From STD1-204 sp041649895 (GTDB lineage: Bacteria > Patescibacteriota > Minisyncoccia > Minisyncoccales > Minisyncoccaceae): 10,986 nt of DNA. The DNA lies in NCBI GenBank assembly GCA_041649895.1, contig JBAZMG010000035.1, positions 1 through 10,986 on the forward strand, written 5' to 3'. This document shows positions 1-5,242 of this stretch, piece by piece. The notes under the pieces are model-generated. The model was not told where the DNA came from, did no database searches, and saw nothing but the letters and a program-made list of their open reading frames with translations. A program made the translations under genes and the position numbers. Position 1 is the stretch's first letter. Every line of letters begins with the position of its first letter.

Positions 1-1
1 A

Positions 2-373
2 GAAGTGGAGACGGAAATTCCTCTTGAGTTGACGGGTGAGGCTCCCGCGGTGAAAAACCTTGGAGGAACATTGATTACCAACGTTAACGAGATTACGGTT
101 AAAGCCTTGCCAAAGGATTTGCCGGCAAGTATAATGGTAGATGTGAGCGGCTTGAATACCTTTGAAGACCACATCTTGATAAAAGATATAAAAGTACCCG
201 CGGAAGTGAAAGTGATGAACGATCCCGAAGAAATAGCGGTGCAAGTCACCAAGCCGGAGAACGTGGAAGCGGAATTGGCAAAGCCTGTTGAGACGACAAT
301 CGCCGAACCGGTAGTGGAAGAAAAGAAGGGTGAGAAAGAAAAGGAAGAGGGGGAAGCGGAGACCAAAGAATAA
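2..373 (+). CDS. rplY: 50S ribosomal protein L25/CTC, C-terminal part (5' truncated by window edge)
   Basis: The open frame enters at the left edge and ends at TAA 371-373, leaving about 123 residues. The visible part matches the C-terminal beta domain of the CTC (TL5) form of L25: an IPLELTGEAPAV motif, GGTLI, then ITVKALPKDLPASIMVDVS, and a short segment around EDHILIKDIKVP. The last 35 residues are a charged Glu/Lys tail (EEKKGEKEKEEGEAE), common in this family. L25 binds 5S rRNA in the large subunit; the 5S-binding N-terminal domain lies outside the window. The next gene starts 21 nt downstream on the same strand, so the two may be cotranscribed. The true start is not visible. Confidence 0.9.
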   Translation, partial: EVETEIPLELTGEAPAVKNLGGTLITNVNEITVKALPKDLPASIMVDVSGLNTFEDHILIKDIKVPAEVKVMNDPEEIAVQVTKPENVEAELAKPVETTIAEPVVEEKKGEKEKEEGEAETKE

Positions 374-394
374 AAAAACTTTTTCAGCTCTTTT

Positions 395-1852
395 ATGGAA
401 ATTCGAAACATTTTTAAAATCAAAATAAGCGAGAAATTGGTTTCTCTATCAGTTTTACTGCTAACAATAACAGGAATGGTTTTTCCTGTTATTTTTAGTT
501 CCGCGGCAACATATAATCTGGAGCAGGTTTGCGAGTCGGACCAGTGGGAGACCGAATGCGATAAGCTGAGTAAAGAAGAGTGCCAGAATCTTTGCAATCA
601 ATGCTTGTCTTATTTCCAGAAAAAAAGCGATCAGATGCAGACGGAAATTGACCAAACCGGGCAAAAGAAAAAGACTTTGCAGAACGAGGTCGCGACGCTG
701 ACCAAAAAAGTTAAAGATCTTGATTACCAGATCTATCAATCCCAACTCTCGATAAAAAGCCTTAATTTTCAAATAGGCGACACGGAACAATCCATAGAAA
801 AAACAATAAGTGATATTGACGCGCAAAAGATAAAGATAGCGCAAATATTACGATCCGTGGAAGAAGAGGACAAAAAATCTTTTGCCGAAATACTCGTAAC
901 GAGCGAGAATCTCTCCGAATTTTTCAATAATTTACTTTACTTGGAAACATTGAACGCGAAAAACAACGAGGTGCTAGCGAACTACAATGAATTGCAGGGT
1001 AATTTAACGGACAAGAAAACGAATCTCGAAGACGAGACCGGTGAATTGAAAAATCTTGTGATCGTTCAGAGTATGCAAAAAGAGGCGAGTGCAACCACAA
1101 AAAAAGACCGGGAATACTACCTCGGCCTTACAGAAAAGGAATATCAAGCGCAACTTGCGGAAAAGAAAACAATAGAGGCGAAGGCGGCGGAAATAAGCAA
1201 AAGGCTTTTTGAATTGGTGGGCGTGAAAGACGATGGGATCCAATTCGGAGAAGCCGCGAGATTGGCAAAAGAAATGGAGGCATTGACCGGGGTGAGGGCC
1301 GCGTTCTTACTCGCAATTATTCATCAAGAATCTTATCGAAATGGCGTGTTTGGTGGCAATGTGGGGCAATGCTATGTTACCGATTTTACCACCGGCAACG
1401 GTACCAATTTGGCCGGAACCGTAACTAAAACCAGAGTGATGCATCCCACGAGAGATATTCCGATATTTTTGACAGTAGTTAAGAATTTGGGTTTTGATCC
1501 GAAGAAAACTTCGGTTTCCTGTTGGATACCGATGTATTCAAAGGGCGTGCCTTATGGTTGGGGTGGGGCAATGGGTCCGGCGCAGTTTATTCCCTCCACC
1601 TGGAATTTATACGATGAAAAAATTACAGCTATCACGGGTAAGCCGGCAAATCCCTGGTCTATAAAAGACGCTTTTCTTGGCGCGGCCCTATTATTAAAAG
1701 CGAACGGCGCCCAAACCGATGAGCGAACGGCGGCGTGTCGATATTATGCGGGTTCTTGTACTACCGCGGGATCGGGATACGCCAAACAAGTCTTGGCTCA
1801 AGCAGCGCAATATCAACAAGACTTGAATGTTTTAAATGAAGCGGGGGACTGA
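395..1852 (+). CDS. exported coiled-coil protein with C-terminal lytic transglycosylase domain
   Basis: The 485-residue product should cleave peptidoglycan glycan strands outside the cell membrane. Residues about 1-38 are a signal peptide (basic start, hydrophobic stretch around LVSLSVLLLTITGMVF, probable cleavage after SSA). A Cys-rich patch at about 46-70 (five Cys) follows, then a long Gln/Lys/Glu-rich coiled coil to about residue 265, like the PcsB/EnvC-type hydrolase stalks. The C-terminal domain has AIIHQES with E312 as candidate catalytic acid. It also has GGAMGPAQFIPSTW at 390-403 and a final helix with ACRYYAGS, the signature order of MltB-like (SLT) transglycosylases. Start ATG 395 has no clear Shine-Dalgarno, which is common in CPR genes. 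Cleavage chemistry is inferred from motifs only. Confidence 0.85.
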   Translation: MEIRNIFKIKISEKLVSLSVLLLTITGMVFPVIFSSAATYNLEQVCESDQWETECDKLSKEECQNLCNQCLSYFQKKSDQMQTEIDQTGQKKKTLQNEVATLTKKVKDLDYQIYQSQLSIKSLNFQIGDTEQSIEKTISDIDAQKIKIAQILRSVEEEDKKSFAEILVTSENLSEFFNNLLYLETLNAKNNEVLANYNELQGNLTDKKTNLEDETGELKNLVIVQSMQKEASATTKKDREYYLGLTEKEYQAQLAEKKTIEAKAAEISKRLFELVGVKDDGIQFGEAARLAKEMEALTGVRAAFLLAIIHQESYRNGVFGGNVGQCYVTDFTTGNGTNLAGTVTKTRVMHPTRDIPIFLTVVKNLGFDPKKTSVSCWIPMYSKGVPYGWGGAMGPAQFIPSTWNLYDEKITAITGKPANPWSIKDAFLGAALLLKANGAQTDERTAACRYYAGSCTTAGSGYAKQVLAQAAQYQQDLNVLNEAGD

Positions 1853-1872
1853 TGTTTGACAAAGTCAAACAT
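1852..1872. repeat. short perfect hairpin at the transglycosylase stop codon
   Basis: ATGTTTGAC and GTCAAACAT form a 9-bp perfect inverted repeat around an AAA loop, overlapping the TGA stop. No U-tract follows, so it is more likely an mRNA 3'-end stabiliser or part of a two-hairpin terminator with 1913-1944 than a terminator alone. Confidence 0.5.
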
Positions 1873-1912
1873 TGAGTACTTTGTATTTTGTAATTAGTAC
1901 TTAGCGCATTGT

Positions 1913-1944
1913 ACGGTTATCCCGTTTGGGATAACCGTTTTATT
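1913..1944 (+). terminator. Rho-independent terminator after the transglycosylase gene
   Basis: ACGGTTATCCC and GGGATAACCGT form an 11-bp perfect stem with a GTTT loop, followed by TTTATT. It closes the plus-strand unit that contains L25 and the transglycosylase. Confidence 0.8.
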
Positions 1945-1948
1945 GTAT

Positions 1949-1976
1949 AAAAAAGCAGGATTCCGTTTGGATCCTG
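1949..1976 (-). terminator. terminator of the left tRNA-like unit
   Basis: On the minus strand CAGGATCC, loop AAAC, GGAATCCTG forms a stem with one bulge, followed by a run of six T. It lies 9 nt beyond the 3' end of the 117-nt tRNA-like RNA. A T-rich run on the other side could make it bidirectional. Confidence 0.75.
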
Positions 1977-1984
1977 TTTTTGTA

Positions 1985-2101
1985 TGCACGGAATCGGATT
2001 TGAACCGATGTGAGAGGGACGATTTAATGAGCCGCGGCTCATTTATAGGAGGTGAGTCTCAAGCGTCACTCTTGTCGTTGGCCTGTCTAGATCATCCGTG
2101 C
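1985..2101 (-). tRNA. 117-nt tRNA-like gene with an expanded anticodon arm; isotype unresolved
   Basis: Acceptor strands GCACGGA and TCCGTGC pair perfectly (7 bp) with discriminator A and no encoded CCA. The T-arm is canonical: ATCGG, loop TTCAAAT, CCGAT. The D region (AGACAGGCCA) keeps the GG pair but has a weak stem. Where a 7-nt anticodon loop is expected there is a stem GAGTGACG (2071-2064) with CGTCCCTC (2021-2014), 7 of 8 paired, enclosing 42 nt. The enclosed loop begins CTTGAGACTC and contains a perfect AATGAGCC/GGCTCATT hairpin (loop GC). The variable region after the stem is then only TCAC, normal for a type I tRNA. Read this way, it is a tRNA with about 40 extra nt in the anticodon arm. 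It could be intron-containing or a tRNA-like RNA not used in decoding. I do not assign an amino acid. Confidence 0.55.
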
Positions 2102-2105
2102 AAAA

Positions 2106-2244
2106 TGGGGTGGGTCGGAATGAACCGACTAAGGACGGAATCGCATTTGTGGTGAGAATGCGCGTCTGACAACCAAAGATGCAGCATCATGAAATGCTCA
2201 TTTTCCACTAAATCGTCGGCCGAAAGATTCCGACGCATCACCCC
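2106..2244 (-). ncRNA. tRNA-like structured RNA, copy 1 (139 nt)
   Basis: The ends are tRNA-like: GGGGTG pairs with CACCCC, discriminator A, and a T-arm GTCGG/CCGAC whose loop is TTCATT, only 6 nt, missing the expected A58. A D-like hairpin CGTCGG/CCGACG lacks the usual GG. An anticodon-like stem GTGGAA (2208-2203) with TTCCGT (2140-2135) encloses 62 nt. Conserved blocks shared with the RNA at 2594-2721 are GGAAAATGAGC-ATTTCAT, TTGTCAGA, CACCAC, GCGATTCC and the whole T-arm/acceptor. It is first in a two-gene unit, 4 nt before the 117-nt RNA. It is not a recognisable tmRNA: too short, with no tag frame. Function unknown. Confidence 0.6.
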
Positions 2245-2269
2245 GCATCAATGAACTTTTTATGAGAAT

Positions 2270-2298
2270 ATCCTATCTAAATTTCTTTAAAAAGTCAA
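2270..2298 (-). promoter_or_regulatory. sigma70-type promoter of the left tRNA-like unit
   Basis: On the minus strand, TTGACT (2298-2293), a 17-nt spacer and TAGGAT (2275-2270). Initiation about 7 nt on would place the start roughly 20 nt before the RNA at 2244. The -35 box abuts the terminator of the preceding unit. The same -10 sequence and spacing occur in the promoter at 2746-2774. Confidence 0.75.
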
Positions 2299-2300
2299 TA

Positions 2301-2328
2301 AAAAAAGACAGACGCCCGAAGGTGTCTG
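2301..2328 (-). terminator. terminator of the right tRNA unit
   Basis: On the minus strand CAGACACC, loop TTCG, GGCGTCTG is an 8-bp stem with one G-T pair, followed by TCTTTTTT. It lies 24 nt after the 3' end of tRNA A. Confidence 0.85.
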
Positions 2329-2351
2329 ATTTTATCAAAAGAACTATGCTA

Positions 2352-2423
2352 TGCATCAGTCCGGAATTGAACCGGAGTTCTCGCCGGGTAACGGCGGCGC
2401 CCTAACGGCTAGACCACTGACGC
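2352..2423 (-). tRNA. tRNA A: Glu-like scaffold, anticodon ambiguous (UAC/Val if 7-nt loop)
   Basis: The acceptor GCGTCAG/CTGATGC pairs fully with one G-U; discriminator A, no CCA. T-arm CCGG, TTCAATT, CCGG is normal. The D-arm GTCTAGCCGTTAGGGC resembles bacterial tRNA-Glu but has C where G18 is expected. The anticodon arm has two readings. CCGCC/GGCGA (4 pairs) with loop GTTACCC gives anticodon UAC (Val), with an unusual C37. CGCCG/CGGCG (5 perfect pairs) leaves an 8-nt loop CCGTTACC. The second reading resembles the loop of the adjacent tRNA-Asn. Isotype left open. Confidence 0.7.
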
Positions 2424-2426
2424 TAA

Positions 2427-2500
2427 CGCCGCGAACAGGACTTGGACCTGTGACTTGCAGGTTAACGGCCTGCCACTCTACCAGTCTGAGTTATCGCGGC
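2427..2500 (-). tRNA. tRNA-Asn (GTT) with C33 and C55
   Basis: Acceptor GCCGCGA/TCGCGGC; D-stem ACTC/GAGT with a GG-containing loop AGACTGGTA; anticodon stem GCAGG/CCTGC with loop CCGTTAA; T-stem ACAGG/CCTGT with loop TCCAAGT. Anticodon GTT and discriminator G73 both fit asparagine. Two near-invariant bases are changed: U33 is C, and U55 of the T-loop is C. All stems are perfect, so this is not simple decay. Only three bases separate it from tRNA A. Confidence 0.85.
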
Positions 2501-2516
2501 ACTAAATTTGCAAATG

Positions 2517-2589
2517 AATGCGTGAGAGGAGTGTCGTTCTCCTGTCGTGGACCTTAGAACGTCCCATTCTTTCGCTGAACTACTCACGC
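2517..2589 (-). tRNA. tRNA C: probable Arg (TCT), degenerate D- and T-loops
   Basis: Acceptor GCGTGAG pairs perfectly with CTCACGC, with T8 and A9 next and no encoded CCA. D-stem GTTC/GAAT has loop AGCGAAA, with no GG. The anticodon arm is GGAC/GTCC with an 8-nt loop GTTCTAAG, or a mismatched 5-bp stem with loop GTTCTAA. The latter gives anticodon TCT (Arg), and the flanking TTCTAAG is typical of tRNA-Arg. A CTA reading is possible with the 8-nt loop. The T-stem AGGAG/CTCCT is perfect but its loop is AACGACA, lacking T54 and T55. The loss of both elbow partners together is notable. Confidence 0.65.
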
Positions 2590-2593
2590 ACAT

Positions 2594-2721
2594 TGGGGTG
2601 GATCGGAATGAACCGACACGGGAATCGCTGACAAGGTGGTGTGCATCTGACAAGCATGCACAATGATGAAATCGCTCATTTTCCCATCAGGTCAGATAGC
2701 TCTTAAAGCTTCTGCCACCCC
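2594..2721 (-). ncRNA. tRNA-like structured RNA, copy 2 (128 nt)
   Basis: Homologue of the RNA at 2106-2244. The acceptor GGGGTGG/CCACCCC is a perfect 7 bp with discriminator A. The T-arm is GTCGG, TTCATT, CCGAT, again with a 6-nt loop. A D-like hairpin (CAGA-AGCT, loop TTAAG, AGCT-A-TCTG) lacks GG. An anticodon-like stem GGGAA (2685-2681) with TTCCC (2624-2620) encloses 56 nt. Inside it lie AAAT/ATTT around GAGCG and a perfect 7-bp hairpin TGTGCAT/ATGCACA with loop GCTTGTCAG. CTTGTCAG occurs twice, 21 nt apart. The RNA is first in its transcription unit, ahead of three tRNAs. Function unknown. Confidence 0.6.
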
Positions 2722-2745
2722 ACTAAAAGAACTGATTACAGGGGT

Positions 2746-2774
2746 ATCCTAGTAAATTTAAGAAAAAATGTCAA
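2746..2774 (-). promoter_or_regulatory. sigma70-type promoter of the right tRNA unit
   Basis: On the minus strand TTGACA (2774-2769), a 17-nt spacer and TAGGAT (2751-2746), about 25 nt before the tRNA-like RNA. Confidence 0.8.
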
Positions 2775-2777
2775 TAG

Positions 2778-2797
2778 AAAAAACGGGCACAAGCCCG
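2778..2797 (-). terminator. terminator of the rpmE-prfA unit
   Basis: On the minus strand CGGGC, loop TTGT, GCCCG, followed by six T. It lies about 40 nt beyond the prfA stop. Confidence 0.8.
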
Positions 2798-2838
2798 CCT
2801 TTATTCTTAATTACTTATTCTTAATTCTCGAAAAACTT

Positions 2839-3579
2839 TTACGACTGCGAAACTTTTTCAATCATTTTTTCTATTTTTCCGTCCATTATTGATTCGATAT
2901 CGTGCCAATTTTTATTAATCCTATGATCGGTCACCCGGTCTTGTGGAAAATTATAGGTTCTGATCTTTTCTTCTCTGCCCGCTGTTCCGATCTGCTGGCG
3001 CCTTGCTCCGGTAACTTGCTGTTCCAATTCTTTTTGTTGTTTTTGGAGCATTCTCGCCGCCAAGATCGCAAGCGCGTTTTCTTTGTTTTGCATCAAACTC
3101 CTTTCCGATTGCGATTCCGCCACCATTCCTGTGGGGATGTGGATAACGCGGCAAGCAGTCATTCGCTTGTTTACATATTGCCCGCCCGATCCTCCGGATT
3201 TGCAAGTTTCCGTCCGTATATCTTGCGGACGAATATTTATCTGTGAGCTTGTCGGTTTCGCGAGCACCGCCACTGTGGCGGTGGAGGTATGGATGCGCCC
3301 GGATTTTTCCGTTTTGGGTATTCTCTGAACCCTGTGAACCCCGGCTTCGTTTTTCAATTTTTCATACGCACCCTCGCCCTTGATCTCAAAGATCACTTCT
3401 TTAATACCATTGATATCTGTTTGATTAATATCCAAAGCCTCCGCTTTCCAGCCCTGATTTTGGGCATAGCGGGTATACATTCGGTAGAGATCATTAGCAA
3501 AAAGAGCCGCTTCTTCGCCTCCGACGCCGGCCCTTATTTCTATGATCACAGCATTTATTTTTGGATTATCGTTTTCCAT
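2839..3579 (-). CDS. prfA: peptide chain release factor 1, short form lacking N-terminal domain
   Basis: The 246-residue protein should recognise stop codons in the ribosomal A site and trigger peptidyl-tRNA hydrolysis. It opens directly with the RAGVGGEEAALFA segment, which in usual RF1 (about 355 residues) lies near residue 110, so domain 1 is absent. HRVQRIPKT at 81-90 carries the codon-recognition tripeptide position as PKT (PxT, the RF1 class, against SPF in RF2). The catalytic GGQ is at 132-134 in GGSGGQYVNK. RTYNFPQDRVTDHRI, the conserved domain-3 segment, follows. An in-frame TAG lies 18 nt upstream of ATG 3579 with no alternative start between, and rpmE ends 21 nt upstream. The short form is therefore genuine in this sequence. 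No clear Shine-Dalgarno is seen. It could be an RF1-like paralogue. Confidence 0.88.
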   Translation of the reverse strand: MENDNPKINAVIIEIRAGVGGEEAALFANDLYRMYTRYAQNQGWKAEALDINQTDINGIKEVIFEIKGEGAYEKLKNEAGVHRVQRIPKTEKSGRIHTSTATVAVLAKPTSSQINIRPQDIRTETCKSGGSGGQYVNKRMTACRVIHIPTGMVAESQSERSLMQNKENALAILAARMLQKQQKELEQQVTGARRQQIGTAGREEKIRTYNFPQDRVTDHRINKNWHDIESIMDGKIEKMIEKVSQS

Positions 3580-3600
3580 AAATAAAAACCAACACTACAT

Positions 3601-3852
3601 TTATTTAGCAGTCTTTTTCGCGGTCCTTTTCGCCTTGACCGGTTTTTCGGACTTTTTTGACAATCTTTCCTTAAACTTCTGCACTCGTCCGATCTTATCC
3701 GAGCTTCTTTCTTTGCCGGTGTAGAACGGGTGGCACTGCGAGCAAATTTCCACTTCCATAGTTTCCACAGTGGAACCTATTTCGTAAGTAGCTCCGCAAG
3801 CGCAGCGGATCTTAGCCTTGTCAAAATATTTTGGATGAATATCTTTTTTCAT
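3601..3852 (-). CDS. rpmE: 50S ribosomal protein L31, zinc-binding type
   Basis: The 83-residue protein begins MKKDIHPKYF and has the zinc motif pair CAC (IRCACG) and CSQC (EICSQCHPFYTG), which define the C+ type of L31. A Lys-rich tail makes it slightly longer than the usual 66-75 residues. L31 bridges the 50S central protuberance to the 30S head. It sits 21 nt upstream of prfA on the same strand, an rpmE-prfA pairing seen in many bacteria. No strong Shine-Dalgarno precedes ATG 3852. Confidence 0.95.
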   Translation of the reverse strand: MKKDIHPKYFDKAKIRCACGATYEIGSTVETMEVEICSQCHPFYTGKERSSDKIGRVQKFKERLSKKSEKPVKAKRTAKKTAK

Positions 3853-3925
3853 AGTTTTCTTATTAATTTATGTAGATAATATAACAAAAAATTGTCTTTA
3901 AATCAATAGGGAAGAACAAACGAAG

Positions 3926-3956
3926 AAATCCCAAGCAAAATATATGCAAGGGATTT
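3926..3956 (-). terminator. hairpin terminator of the small membrane peptide gene
   Basis: On the minus strand AAATCCC and GGGATTT pair (7 bp) around 17 nt and are followed by the T-rich TTCTTCGTTTG. The stem starts at the last base of the stop codon. Confidence 0.5.
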
Positions 3957-4099
3957 TAGTCGGCGTCATTTATAACCTTAAGGATAATCGCTCCTCCCAG
4001 GAGTATAAATGCCCCGGTTGTCACGCCGGCGACTCCGAAAATAATGCCAGCGATAGCGACTATTGCTATCGCGCCATTTGCGCCATTAATTTTTTTCAC
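3956..4099 (-). CDS. 47-residue hydrophobic peptide
   Basis: The frame encodes MKKINGANGAIAIV..., a basic start followed by a Gly/Ala/Ile-rich hydrophobic stretch of about 33 residues and a short KVINDAD tail. This is consistent with one or two membrane helices. I recognise no family. AAGGAGG lies immediately before the GTG codon, too close for normal use. An alternative is initiation three codons downstream at ATT, 8 nt from GGAGG. An ATG nearby is out of frame and stops after six codons. A consensus promoter directly upstream and a hairpin at the stop support a real gene. Function unknown. Confidence 0.6.
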   Translation of the reverse strand: MKKINGANGAIAIVAIAGIIFGVAGVTTGAFILLGGAIILKVINDAD

Positions 4100-4110
4100 C
4101 TCCTTACTTT

Positions 4111-4139
4111 TTTATAGAATATTATTTAGTTATTGTCAA
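4111..4139 (-). promoter_or_regulatory. near-consensus promoter of the small peptide gene
   Basis: On the minus strand TTGACA (4139-4134), 17 nt, TATAAA (4116-4111). Initiation near 4104 would give a leader of only a few bases before AAGGAGG. Confidence 0.8.
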
Positions 4140-4159
4140 TATTTTTAATAAACGGGATT

Positions 4160-4252
4160 GCCTCATAACCAGAACCTCTTATTAAATTCGAGGCATGGTT
4201 CAGGGCTAACCCCGTAGTGTGTTTTGGCAAACTAAAACTCTACTACGGGGTT
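4160..4252. other. pseudoknot-capable segment and 11-bp inverted repeat
   Basis: GCCTC (4160-4164), GAACC (4172-4176), GAGGC (4190-4194) and GGTTC (4197-4201) are ordered for an H-type pseudoknot. AACCCCGTAGT (4208-4218) then pairs perfectly with ACTACGGGGTT (4242-4252) across a 23-nt loop, followed by GCCTTTAATTTTT. It lies between two divergent genes. The second hairpin may be a terminator or an operator-like element; the role is not determined. Confidence 0.4.
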
Positions 4253-4281
4253 GCCTTTAATTTTTAATTGTGTTATATAAT
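4251..4281 (+). promoter_or_regulatory. possible rpsB operon promoter
   Basis: TATAAT (4276-4281) is a consensus -10. The best -35 is TTGCCT (4251-4256) at a long 19-nt spacing, so the assignment is weak. It would give an rpsB leader of about 130 nt. Confidence 0.35.
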
Positions 4282-4377
4282 TATTACATCTTATTGGGTG
4301 TTTAATTTTTTTAATATCCCTCTAGTTCGGTGATTTTACGAGAAAAAATTGCCCGAAAAATAATAAAAAAATAATTC

Positions 4378-4413
4378 ACCCCCACCTTTTGGGGAGTCCT
4401 AAAAGATGGGGGT
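4378..4413 (+). promoter_or_regulatory. hairpin sequestering the rpsB ribosome binding site
   Basis: ACCCCCACCTTTT (4378-4390) pairs with AAAAGATGGGGGT (4401-4413), 12 of 13 positions, with loop GGGGAGTCCT. The 3' strand holds GGGGGT, the only Shine-Dalgarno-like sequence before ATG 4421 (pairing to anti-SD with one G-U). The same two arms recur before tsf. By analogy, E. coli S2 represses its own operon through the rpsB leader. Confidence 0.6.
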
Positions 4414-4420
4414 AAAAATA

Positions 4421-5128
4421 ATGGAAGAAACAAAAACAGACAAAAAGGCAAACTACAACATCTCTGTTGAGGATATGATCAGGGCCGGCCTTGGTTTTGG
4501 ACATCAAAAGTCAAAACTTCATCCGAAAATGAAGCCCTATGTTGTGAAACCGAAAGATAAAGTATATTTGATAGACCTGGATATTACCGCGGAAAAATTG
4601 GAGCAGGCCCTGGACTTTGTAAAGCAATTGAGGATGGAGGGAAAATCAATTCTCTTTGTGGGAACGAAAGTGGCGGTGCGCGATTTAATCGAAGGGACCG
4701 CCAAGGATCTGAAATGCCCGTATGTTAAGGAACGATGGATCGGCGGAACATTCACCAATTTTAAGGAAATACGAAAACGGATCACTTATTACAAGGATTT
4801 GGAAGCGAAAACCAAGGAAATCGATTTCGCGAAAAAATACGTCAAGAAAGAAAGATTGAAAATACAAAAAGAATTGGAAAGATTGACTGTTAAATTTTTT
4901 GGAATCAAAGATATGGAAGAATTGCCCGGCGCGATCTTTATCGCCGATATTGATAAGGAAATGATATCATTAAGAGAAGCCAGGCAAGCCGGAGTAAAGA
5001 TCATCGCGATCGCGGACACGAACGTTGATCCCACACTGGTTGATTACGCGATACCCGCGAATGACGACGCCTATACTTCCGTGCAATACATACTCTCAAA
5101 AATAGAAGAAGCCTACAAAGGCGAATAA
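4421..5128 (+). CDS. rpsB: 30S ribosomal protein S2
   Basis: The 235-residue protein matches S2 along its length: ISVEDMIRAGLGFGHQKSKLHPKM near the start, the VYLIDLDITAEKL strand-helix, ILFVGTK, RWIGGTFTNF, a charged coiled-coil hairpin, and PGAIFIADIDKEMISLREARQAGVKIIAIADTN. S2 joins the 30S late and binds near the head-platform junction. I chose ATG 4421 over the in-frame ATG at 4406, because the earlier codon overlaps GGGGG, the probable Shine-Dalgarno, 8 nt from 4421. It is the first gene of rpsB-tsf-ORF-tRNA-Thr. Confidence 0.96.
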   Translation: MEETKTDKKANYNISVEDMIRAGLGFGHQKSKLHPKMKPYVVKPKDKVYLIDLDITAEKLEQALDFVKQLRMEGKSILFVGTKVAVRDLIEGTAKDLKCPYVKERWIGGTFTNFKEIRKRITYYKDLEAKTKEIDFAKKYVKKERLKIQKELERLTVKFFGIKDMEELPGAIFIADIDKEMISLREARQAGVKIIAIADTNVDPTLVDYAIPANDDAYTSVQYILSKIEEAYKGE

Positions 5129-5143
5129 AAAACTTTAAAATTC

Positions 5144-5234
5144 ACCCCCACCTTTTACTCACTTTCGTTTTATCTCCCTCTTTGGATTTAAAGAGTGGGA
5201 AAAAAGAAAGGGAAATAAGAAAAAAGATGGGGGT
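5144..5234 (+). promoter_or_regulatory. second copy of the RBS-sequestering hairpin, before tsf
   Basis: The arms are identical to those before rpsB: ACCCCCACCTTTT (5144-5156) and AAAAGATGGGGGT (5222-5234). Here 65 nt lie between them, with inner complementarity (TCCC-TCTTT with AAAGA-GTGGGA). GGGGGT is 9 nt from the tsf ATG. The pair suggests independent translational control of both genes by one ligand. Confidence 0.6.
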
Positions 5235-5242
5235 AAAAAACT

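Noticed and set aside
1943..2155. Plus-strand frames through the tRNA-like region
   Set aside because: They are antisense to structured RNA genes, with no Shine-Dalgarno or protein-like composition.
2590..2590. 8-bp acceptor stem for tRNA C (selenocysteine-like)
   Set aside because: The eighth pair is explained by the -1 base and discriminator A; there is no long variable arm or TCA anticodon.
2594..2721. tmRNA (tRNA-like ends, internal hairpins)
   Set aside because: At 128 nt it is far too short and has no tag frame conserved between the two copies.
4406..4420. Upstream in-frame ATG as rpsB start
   Set aside because: It overlaps the GGGGG ribosome binding site and the conserved hairpin arm; tsf uses the equivalent arm only as leader.
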